From Chitinophagaceae bacterium (lineage in GTDB: Bacteria; Bacteroidota; Bacteroidia; Chitinophagales; Chitinophagaceae), in the NCBI GenBank assembly GCA_003136915.1, contig PLEB01000218.1, positions 1 to 6,180 of the forward strand: 6,180 nt of DNA. Reading direction: 5' to 3'. Made by a program: the position numbers and the translations under genes. The notes under the pieces were generated by a model. That model saw only the letters and a program-made list of their open reading frames with translations, was not told the origin of the DNA and ran no database searches. This document shows positions 1 through 5,165 of this stretch, one piece after another. Each line of letters begins with the position of its first letter. The first letter of the stretch is position 1.

Positions 1-727
1 CGGCGTATGGTTCGACGGATACTGGGACCAGCTTTCCAACGAAAAAGACAAGCACCTGCAACCGAATGTTGACTGGCACCTTCCCGAAATCTACCAGCTT
101 ATTCACCGGCTGCAGCCCGCCTGCCTGATCGGTAATAATCATCACCTCAGTCCAATACCCGGAGAAGATTTTCAGATGTTTGAAAAGGACCTTCCCGGCG
201 GAAACAGCACGGGCTTCGGGGGCCAGGCTGTTTCAACACTGCCATTGGAAACCTGCGAGACCATTAACAATTCATGGGGCTTTAATATTACAGACAACAA
301 TTATAAGTCAACCACGGACCTGATCCGTCTGCTGGTGAAAGATGCCGGGTATGGAGCGAATCTTTTACTTAATATAGGACCGTTGCCTAACGGAGAGATA
401 CAAACGCAGTTTACGGACAGGCTGGATAGCATAGGCAGATGGTTACGGAAAAACGGAGAAACAGTATATGGAACGCGGGCAGGGTTTATCAAACCGCAAC
501 CCTGGGGCGCTGTCACGGAAAAAGGAAACCTGGTTTTCCTCCATTTATTTAAAACAGACGGAGATAAGTTCTTTTTGAAAATACCCTACAAAGTGAAGTC
601 GGCGAAAATGGAGGGAAAAGAGCTCCGGTTTCAGCGTTTAGCAGATGATTACCTGATGATTGATCTGAAAGGATTCAGCCTGGATCCGGTGGATGCCATT
701 GTACAGCTGGAGGTGCAAAAAGGGTAA
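1..727 (+). CDS. alpha-L-fucosidase, GH29 family (5'-truncated, C-terminal 241 residues)
   Basis: Retaining exo-glycosidase that releases terminal alpha-L-fucose from glycans, normally in the periplasm or outside the cell. The reading frame is open from base 2 to the TAA at 725-727; the first ATG in the fragment (176) is internal, because GH29-like sequence continues upstream of it. The fragment opens with GVWFDGYWDQ: the Asp encoded at 14-16 sits in the WFDG-type motif that carries the catalytic nucleophile in GH29. Further family blocks are LPLETCETINNSWGF (fragment residues about 80-94) and ANLLLNIGPLPNGEI, which closes the (beta/alpha)8 barrel. The last 80 or so residues are beta-rich, fitting the usual C-terminal beta-sandwich. 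The acid/base residue cannot be assigned securely. The N-terminal half, including any signal peptide, is outside the window. The fragment is intact, with no frameshift. The family call is firm; the linkage preference is unknown. Confidence 0.93.
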   Translation, partial: GVWFDGYWDQLSNEKDKHLQPNVDWHLPEIYQLIHRLQPACLIGNNHHLSPIPGEDFQMFEKDLPGGNSTGFGGQAVSTLPLETCETINNSWGFNITDNNYKSTTDLIRLLVKDAGYGANLLLNIGPLPNGEIQTQFTDRLDSIGRWLRKNGETVYGTRAGFIKPQPWGAVTEKGNLVFLHLFKTDGDKFFLKIPYKVKSAKMEGKELRFQRLADDYLMIDLKGFSLDPVDAIVQLEVQKG

Positions 728-730
728 AAT

Positions 731-773
731 AAAAATCCCGAACCATGAATACATGATCCGGGAACTTATTTTT
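731..773. terminator. probable bidirectional intrinsic terminator between convergent genes
   Basis: A stem of TCCCG (736-740) and CGGGA (759-763), a 3+3 internal loop, then CATG (744-747) pairing with CATG (752-755) around an AATA loop. An A-run lies on the left (731-735) and a T-run on the right (769-773), so the hairpin is followed by U residues when read from either strand. It begins 3 bases after the fucosidase stop and ends over the stop codon of the small minus-strand gene, which is where a shared terminator for two convergent genes is expected. The T-run starts 5 bases after the stem, so it may be less efficient on the plus strand. Confidence 0.65.
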
Positions 774-909
774 AGTGAATAGCTTTTAATGCGTTGCCAA
801 GAAAAAGCAGGGAAACATAAGCAAAGCCAATAAGAACAAAGCCAAAAACGGCCAGCTTAACAAAAACTTTCGCCTGGGTGTTGGCGGAATTATCCATTTC
901 CTGTTTCAT
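772..909 (-). CDS. small single-span membrane protein, 45 aa, unknown function
   Basis: A 45-codon ORF read from ATG at 909-907 to TAA at 774-772. The protein begins MKQEMDNSANTQAK, a polar and mostly soluble head, followed by one strongly hydrophobic stretch from about residue 15 to 38 (VFVKLAVFGFVLIGFAYVSL and onward), ending in a short tail, NALKAIH. This is the layout of a small one-span inner-membrane protein rather than a signal peptide, since no cleavage motif or mature domain follows. An in-frame ATG at residue 5 is an alternative start. Support for a real gene: a candidate promoter upstream at 955-984, a shared terminator at its 3' end, and no competing ORF on the plus strand here. 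No Shine-Dalgarno is seen. It diverges from the sigma-54 response regulator. I do not recognise the family and assign no function. Confidence 0.6.
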   Translation of the reverse strand: MKQEMDNSANTQAKVFVKLAVFGFVLIGFAYVSLLFLGNALKAIH

Positions 910-954
910 AGGATCGATTTTTAAATATTGGTTTTTCTATAATAATGCCGATCA

Positions 955-984
955 CAAAATAAGCAGCGGATCCGGGATCTGCAA
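955..984 (-). promoter_or_regulatory. candidate Bacteroidota-type promoter for the 45-aa membrane protein
   Basis: On the minus strand, TTG (984-982) is followed after 19 bases by TTATTTTG (962-955). This matches the Bacteroidota -33 TTG / -7 TAnnTTTG pattern with one mismatch in the -7 box and normal spacing. Transcription would begin about 5 bases further on, leaving a leader of roughly 40 bases before the ATG at 909. The call rests on motif match and position only. Confidence 0.35.
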
Positions 985-996
985 CGTAATTTTACG
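966..996. repeat. two adjacent short dyads in the divergent intergenic region
   Basis: The first dyad is GCGGATC (966-972), CGG loop, GATCTGC (976-982): seven pairs including one G-T. The second is CGTAA (985-989), TT, TTACG (992-996). They lie in the 175-base gap between the small minus-strand gene and the response regulator at 1085. The first dyad falls inside the spacer of the candidate minus-strand promoter, a plausible operator position; it could equally be chance. The rest of the gap (997-1084) is A/T-rich and holds no clear promoter for the response regulator. Confidence 0.3.
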
Positions 997-1084
997 ATGT
1001 TGAATAAAAACCCGCCAATCCCGTCTTTATCTGCCATAATTAATTGAAAATCAGGCCGTAATAATAAACCAACAATTCGAAAAC

Positions 1085-2248
1085 ATGTCGAGCATTTTGA
1101 TTATTGATGATGAAAAGGCCATTCGTAAGACCCTGAGTGAAATCCTATCCTATGAAGGATATAAAATTGATGAATCGGGAGACGGGGAGGAGGGCTTAAG
1201 AAAATTCAGGGAAAAGGAGTACGATGTGATTCTCTGTGACATCAAAATGCCCAAGGTGGACGGCATCGAATTTCTTGAAAAGGCCAAAGAGTCAAACCCT
1301 GACATCCCGATCATTATGATATCCGGACACGGCACCATAGAAACTGCTGTGGAGGCAGTTAAGAAAGGTGCTTATGATTATATTTCCAAACCGCCCGATC
1401 TGAACCGTCTGCTCATCACCATCCGCAATGCCATGGACAAAACATCCCTCGTTGCGGAAACAAAAGTCTTAAAGCGCAGGATGAGCAAGGTGCAGGAAAT
1501 GATTGGCGCCTCAGCGCCCATCCTTAAGATCAGGGAAACCATAGAAAAAGTAGCTCCGACGGATGCGCGCATACTCATAACAGGAGATAACGGGGTTGGA
1601 AAGGAACTCGTGGCGCGCTGGGTACATGAAAAGAGCAACCGTTCTGCGGGGCCCTTAATAGAAGTGAACTGTGCGGCCATACCTGGAGAGCTGATTGAAA
1701 GTGAGTTATTCGGCCATGAAAAAGGATCTTTTACTTCGGCGGTCAAACAGCGCATTGGCAAATTTGAACAGGCGAATACGGGAACGCTTTTTCTCGATGA
1801 AATCGGAGACATGAGCCCGAATGCTCAGGCAAAAGTGTTGAGGGCGCTTCAGGAAGGAAAGATCACGCGGGTGGGCGGGGACAAGGACATAAACGTAGAT
1901 GTGCGCGTGATTGCAGCAACCAATAAGGACCTGCTGAAGGAAGTGGATGAGAAAACCTTCCGCCTGGATTTATATCACCGGCTCAGCGTGATCATCATTC
2001 ATGTGCCTTCGTTAAATGAGCGCAAGGATGATATTCCCTTACTGACGGATAAATTCATGAATGATATTTGTATTGAATATGGAATTGCCAAAAAAGGTAT
2101 TGATGATGATGCCATTCGCGCCTTGCAGGATTATAACTGGACGGGAAATATACGTGAACTCAGGAATGTGATCGAGCGGCTCATTATTCTTTCAGGCAAA
2201 ACGATTACCAGTGAAGATGTCGACAATTATGTGCTTCCAAAGAAATAA
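1085..2248 (+). CDS. sigma-54-dependent response regulator, NtrC family, lacking a C-terminal HTH domain
   Basis: Two-component response regulator that, once phosphorylated, should use ATP to remodel sigma-54 RNA polymerase. Receiver domain, residues 1-120: acidic pair D8/D9, phospho-acceptor D52 (in LCDIKMP), S80 and K102. AAA+ domain, about 140-387: Walker A GDNGVGKE (167-174, K173), the sigma-54 contact loop as GSFTSA (214-219) instead of GAFTGA, Walker B TLFLDE (234-239), sensor I region IAATN (276-280), arginine fingers R293 and R299 in FRLDLYHRL, and sensor II GNIRELRN (354-361). The protein ends at residue 387, about 26 residues after sensor II, so the Fis-type helix-turn-helix of a usual 440-480 residue NtrC protein is absent. 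The stop is TAA, with no HTH-coding sequence in the 107 bases before lepB, so this looks native. No histidine kinase is adjacent, so it is an orphan here. There is no Shine-Dalgarno; the ATG places the receiver domain at residue 3, as expected. Confidence 0.95.
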   Translation: MSSILIIDDEKAIRKTLSEILSYEGYKIDESGDGEEGLRKFREKEYDVILCDIKMPKVDGIEFLEKAKESNPDIPIIMISGHGTIETAVEAVKKGAYDYISKPPDLNRLLITIRNAMDKTSLVAETKVLKRRMSKVQEMIGASAPILKIRETIEKVAPTDARILITGDNGVGKELVARWVHEKSNRSAGPLIEVNCAAIPGELIESELFGHEKGSFTSAVKQRIGKFEQANTGTLFLDEIGDMSPNAQAKVLRALQEGKITRVGGDKDINVDVRVIAATNKDLLKEVDEKTFRLDLYHRLSVIIIHVPSLNERKDDIPLLTDKFMNDICIEYGIAKKGIDDDAIRALQDYNWTGNIRELRNVIERLIILSGKTITSEDVDNYVLPKK

Positions 2249-2272
2249 GCCTTAAATTTTATTTAAATAACG

Positions 2273-2299
2273 GCAGAAAGTTCCCTTATTCATTTCTGC
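2273..2299. repeat. 7-bp perfect inverted repeat upstream of lepB
   Basis: GCAGAAA (2273-2279) is mirrored by TTTCTGC (2293-2299) across a 13-base loop, 25 bases after the response regulator stop. No T-run follows, so it is a poor intrinsic terminator; it ends 8 bases before the candidate lepB -33 box and could be a regulator site. An A/T-only hairpin, TTAAAT/ATTTAA (2252-2266), lies just before it. Function is not established. Confidence 0.3.
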
Positions 2300-2307
2300 T
2301 GCTGTAC

Positions 2308-2336
2308 TTTGACGGATGATAAATATGTTAGTTTTC
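2308..2336 (+). promoter_or_regulatory. candidate Bacteroidota-type promoter for lepB-cdd
   Basis: TTTG (2308-2311), a 17-base spacer, then TAGTTTTC (2329-2336), which matches TAnnTTTG except for the last base. Spacing is at the short end of the range described for the phylum. Initiation would fall near 2341-2343, leaving a very short A-rich leader before the ATG at 2356. Placement in the only gap before lepB supports it, but it is motif evidence only. Confidence 0.4.
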
Positions 2337-2355
2337 CCCTAATAAAAATTCCCGC

Positions 2356-3891
2356 ATGACCTCCCATCAGATATTTGTGCTCGTCCTCATACAATTATTG
2401 ATCCTCCTTCTACCTGCTTTCGGTCTTTATAAAATGTTTGAAAAAGCAAAATCACCCGCCTGGAAAGCCTTTATTCCGTTCTATAATACCTGGATAATGC
2501 TGGAACTTGCCGACAGGCCCAAACACTGGGTTTTCTGGCAGGCTATTCCTATTGTAGGCTGGTTTATTTCCATGGGAATCTATATTGAATTTGTAAAGAC
2601 GTTCGGAAAATATAAGATCTATGAGCATGCACTTGCAGCCTTACTTCCTGTCTTTTATTTTCCTTATATAGGGTTCAATAAGAAAGATCAATTCTCCGGA
2701 GCTGAAGCGGTTCGCAAATATAAAAAATCTGTAGCCCGTGAATGGCTGGATGCTGCTGTATTTGCTGTGATAGCGGCTACACTTATCCGCACATTTATTT
2801 TCGAAGCTTATGTGATTCCAACACCTTCCATGGAGAAAACCCTGCTCGTAAACGATTTTCTTTTTGTGAGCAAATTCAGTTACGGTCCCCGCATTCCGAA
2901 TACCCCGATCGCGATGCCCTTTGTGCACCATACCATGCCGCTCGTGAACATGAAGTCGTATGTGGAATGGATCCATATTCCTTACACGCGCTGGTTTGCT
3001 GCCCCGGTTACCAGAAAAGACGTTGTTGTATTTAATTTTCCCGCCGGTGATACGGTAATCAACAAAGAGGGCTTTCAATCCGATCAGCCTTATTACGATG
3101 TTGCGCGCGCACTGGGCGGCGAGGGAGGTATTGATGCGGGTCGAAAAATCATACTGGACGATCCTGATGATTATCCGCTCGTGGTGCGGCCGGTTGACAA
3201 GCAGGAGAATTTTATCAAGCGCTGTGTTGCTGTAGCGGGAGATACCCTGCAGATAAAGAATCAGATTATATTTATTGACGGTCAAACAGAAACCCTTCCC
3301 GACTATTCAGAAACCAATTATATCGTGGTTACGCGCGGCCAGCCGCTGGATGAAACGGTAATGAAAGAAGAATATGATATTGATCTGGGAAGTGCAGAAG
3401 AATTTCAGCAGACAGGAGTTCCTAACCGCTACCGCATGCTGCTGACTTCGGTTGCCAAAGCTAAAATGCTGAAGGACGGGCTGGCAAAGGAAATCATTTC
3501 CGAAATTGACAGCACCCGCGGCGTATTTCCTTATGACCCACGCTATAACTGGACAAAGGATAATTTCGGTCCCATCTGGGTGCCTAAGAAAGGAGCTACG
3601 CTTGCGTTAACGCAACTGAACTACCCGCTGTATGAACGCGCGATCCGGGATTATGAAAAAAATAAGCTGGAAATACACGACGGGAAAATCTTTCTGAATG
3701 ATAAAGAGGCACACGACTATACATTCAAAATGGATTATTATTGGATGATGGGAGATAACCGGCATATGTCGCTGGATAGCCGGTATTGGGGCTTTGTTCC
3801 TGAAGATCATGTGGTGGGAGAAGCCTGGATGATCTGGATGAGCTGGAACAATGGGGTTCGCTGGAGCAGGCTGTTCAAAAGGATCAAATAG
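2356..3891 (+). CDS. lepB: signal peptidase I (leader peptidase), large Bacteroidota form
   Basis: Membrane-bound Ser/Lys protease (family S26) that cleaves signal peptides from Sec- and Tat-exported preproteins on the periplasmic face of the inner membrane. Catalytic Ser158 lies in IPTPSMEKTL, general-base Lys288 in FIKRCVAVAGD, and box E is GDNRHMSLDSRYWGFVP (466-482). Hydrophobic segments are at about 5-25, 56-80, 91-107 and 131-150; the last leads straight into the Ser box. The first 110 residues, with SPAWKAFIPFYNTW at 33-46, resemble the DUF5684-like extension found in this phylum's enzymes. At 511 residues it is far longer than E. coli LepB (324). Ser-Lys spacing is 130 residues against 55 there, and Lys to box E is 178 against about 127, so both catalytic gaps carry insertions. 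All catalytic motifs are intact. The ATG at 2356 gives a start directly before the first hydrophobic helix. The stop lies 7 bases before cdd, suggesting cotranscription. Confidence 0.96.
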   Translation: MTSHQIFVLVLIQLLILLLPAFGLYKMFEKAKSPAWKAFIPFYNTWIMLELADRPKHWVFWQAIPIVGWFISMGIYIEFVKTFGKYKIYEHALAALLPVFYFPYIGFNKKDQFSGAEAVRKYKKSVAREWLDAAVFAVIAATLIRTFIFEAYVIPTPSMEKTLLVNDFLFVSKFSYGPRIPNTPIAMPFVHHTMPLVNMKSYVEWIHIPYTRWFAAPVTRKDVVVFNFPAGDTVINKEGFQSDQPYYDVARALGGEGGIDAGRKIILDDPDDYPLVVRPVDKQENFIKRCVAVAGDTLQIKNQIIFIDGQTETLPDYSETNYIVVTRGQPLDETVMKEEYDIDLGSAEEFQQTGVPNRYRMLLTSVAKAKMLKDGLAKEIISEIDSTRGVFPYDPRYNWTKDNFGPIWVPKKGATLALTQLNYPLYERAIRDYEKNKLEIHDGKIFLNDKEAHDYTFKMDYYWMMGDNRHMSLDSRYWGFVPEDHVVGEAWMIWMSWNNGVRWSRLFKRIK

Positions 3892-3898
3892 AGATTCC

Positions 3899-4384
3899 AT
3901 GAAAAAAAAAGAGCTGACCATCCCCTTGGAAATATATGAGAACGCCGGGGAGTTGCCGCCGGCAGACGCCTTGCTGCTGAACCTTGCCATGGAGGCTACC
4001 GGTAATGCTTATGCGCCGTATTCGGGGTTCCGCGTCGGCGCTTCGGTGCGGCTGGCAAACGGAAAAACACTTTCCGGAACGAATCAGGAGAATGCCTCTT
4101 TTCCTGCGGGAATTTGTGCTGAAAGGGTTGTTCTCTCCGCCGCGTCGGCGATTTATCCGGGAATCGAGGTTACCGATCTGGCTATTTCCTTTTTTTACGA
4201 AGGGGGAAATAATGCCAAACCCATTTCTCCCTGCGGTATTTGCAGGCAAACCATCTCAGAATATGAACTTCGCTCGGCCACGCCTATCCGGCTGATTCTC
4301 GGCGGGAATTCCGGGGAAGTATTTATCCTGAGCCGCGCTGCCGATCTCCTGCCTTTGGCATTTACCCTGGCTGAAATGAAGTAA
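3899..4384 (+). CDS. cdd: cytidine deaminase, homotetrameric zinc type
   Basis: Cytosolic enzyme that deaminates cytidine and deoxycytidine to uridine and deoxyuridine in pyrimidine salvage. The 161-residue protein has YSGFRVGASV (41-50), the substrate-binding GTNQENASFPAG (60-71), the zinc and catalytic motif CAE (Cys73, Glu75) and PCGIC (111-115; Cys112 and Cys115). Three Cys ligands, rather than one His and two Cys, mark the short tetrameric class; its length is at the upper end of that class. I chose the ATG at 3899-3901: it lies 7 bases after the lepB stop and is followed by AAA AAA AAA. An in-frame ATG at 3851 would overlap lepB by 41 bases and add a 16-residue tail unlike the family. 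The second gene of a probable lepB-cdd operon. The 97-base gap after it shows only a palindrome, AAACCGGTTT (4388-4397), and no clear terminator. Confidence 0.94.
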   Translation: MKKKELTIPLEIYENAGELPPADALLLNLAMEATGNAYAPYSGFRVGASVRLANGKTLSGTNQENASFPAGICAERVVLSAASAIYPGIEVTDLAISFFYEGGNNAKPISPCGICRQTISEYELRSATPIRLILGGNSGEVFILSRAADLLPLAFTLAEMK

Positions 4385-4481
4385 AAGAAACCGGTTTTCG
4401 GAATTGTTAAATAGAGGTTATCCAAATCTGTAATTACTTAATATTGCCCTTAAAATAAGATCGACCGTTATATCATCCATT

Positions 4482-4964
4482 ATGAAAAAACTAATTTTTG
4501 CTCTGGTCTGCATCGCTGCCGCAGGATATTTTCTGGCTTGTAATAAATCGACACCAGGATACACCGCATGTGGTGGAAATACTCCTGCCCAGGATTCAAC
4601 CGCTCTCCTGCAATATGCTGATGACTCTATTCATGTTACGAGGGATACCTCAGGAATGTATTTTCAAATCATCGATACCGGCAGCGGAGTGAGTCCCACG
4701 GGAACTTCCGGCTTAACAGTCGCCTATGTGGCACGGCTGATGAATAATTCCATTTTTGATTCAACCTCAAATTCTAATCTTGGCGGATTACTGCTTGACC
4801 AGCTGATTGCGGGCTGGCAAATCGGATTGCCAAAAATTAAAAAGGGCGGCCATATTAAACTGCTGATCCCATCTGCACTGGCTTGGAGCTGCCAGGGTTC
4901 CGGCACAGCTGTTCCTCCAAATTCTCCGGTGTATTTTGATATTCATCTGATTAATGTGCAGTAG
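4482..4964 (+). CDS. FKBP-type peptidyl-prolyl cis-trans isomerase, lipoprotein
   Basis: Predicted envelope-anchored prolyl isomerase, assisting folding of exported proteins. The 160-residue protein starts with a lipoprotein signal: MKK, a hydrophobic core, then the lipobox FLAC with Cys20 as the lipidation site. A low-complexity linker (about 21-55) follows, then one FKBP domain, about 58-160. Residues matching FKBP12 active-site positions by motif are Tyr82 (VAYVARL), Phe92-Asp93 (SIFDS), Trp112 (IAGWQIGL) and Phe152 (VYFDIHL). The FKBP12 Tyr82 position, normally in an AYG motif, is Trp135 here (LAWSCQG). The typical VPPN turn is at 144-147. It ends cleanly at TAG. The gene stands alone, 97 bases after cdd; an imperfect -7 box (TAATATTG, 4439-4446) has no partner -33 box. 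No Shine-Dalgarno. Family assignment is firm; activity is inferred. Confidence 0.88.
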   Translation: MKKLIFALVCIAAAGYFLACNKSTPGYTACGGNTPAQDSTALLQYADDSIHVTRDTSGMYFQIIDTGSGVSPTGTSGLTVAYVARLMNNSIFDSTSNSNLGGLLLDQLIAGWQIGLPKIKKGGHIKLLIPSALAWSCQGSGTAVPPNSPVYFDIHLINVQ

Positions 4965-5076
4965 ATAATCGTTAACTTACGTTCCTAAATGGAGCTGCAC
5001 TGAGTTGCTACTCAAGCGCACTGCGAAATACCGTGGACCGCACCAGAAAAATTCAAAAAAGGTTAAATAGATGCCG

Positions 5077-5126
5077 GGCTGAAGGAGTTTCATCAGCCAT
5101 CTGTTGAACATTTGTGTCAACAGATG
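5077..5126. repeat. two abutting inverted repeats upstream of the oxidoreductase
   Basis: Dyad 1: GGCTGA (5077-5082) and TCAGCC (5093-5098), loop of 10. Dyad 2: CATCTGTTGA (5098-5107) and TCAACAGATG (5117-5126), a perfect 10-bp repeat with a 9-base loop; allowing one bulged A it becomes 12 pairs closed by a TTTG loop. They share base 5098. They lie in the 201-base gap between the FKBP gene and the oxidoreductase. A T-rich stretch (5140-5151) starts 13 bases after dyad 2, too far for a standard terminator, so possible roles are an operator, a leader RNA structure or a weak terminator for the FKBP gene. The rest of the gap (4965-5076) holds no gene and only a small TGAGT/ACTCA hairpin near 5000. 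Confidence 0.55.
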
Positions 5127-5165
5127 CATCCCTGAATTGATTTTCTTTCTTATAAAACGACCGTC

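Noticed and set aside
2641..3285. Minus-strand open frame of 214 codons inside lepB
   Set aside because: Shadow of the lepB frame, which carries the catalytic motifs; its composition shows no domain or membrane pattern of its own.
3851..3898. Upstream ATG for cytidine deaminase overlapping the lepB 3' end
   Set aside because: It would add 16 residues (MGFAGAGCSKGSNRDS) encoded by lepB sequence in another frame; the ATG at 3899 fits spacing and family length better.
4031..4150. 10-base direct repeat CGCGTCGGCG, 110 bases apart within cdd
   Set aside because: The copies fall in different codon frames, encode different residues and have no further copies or structure; likely chance.
4815..4830. 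TGGC...TTGC pattern like a sigma-54 -24/-12 promoter
   Set aside because: GG-to-GC spacing is 11 bases instead of 10, and the site is inside the FKBP coding region, pointing to no gene start.
5111..5145. Possible -33/-7 promoter (TTTG, 23 bases, TGATTTTC) before the oxidoreductase
   Set aside because: The -7 box has two mismatches at key positions and the -33 box lies in the loop of the strong dyad; too weak to call.
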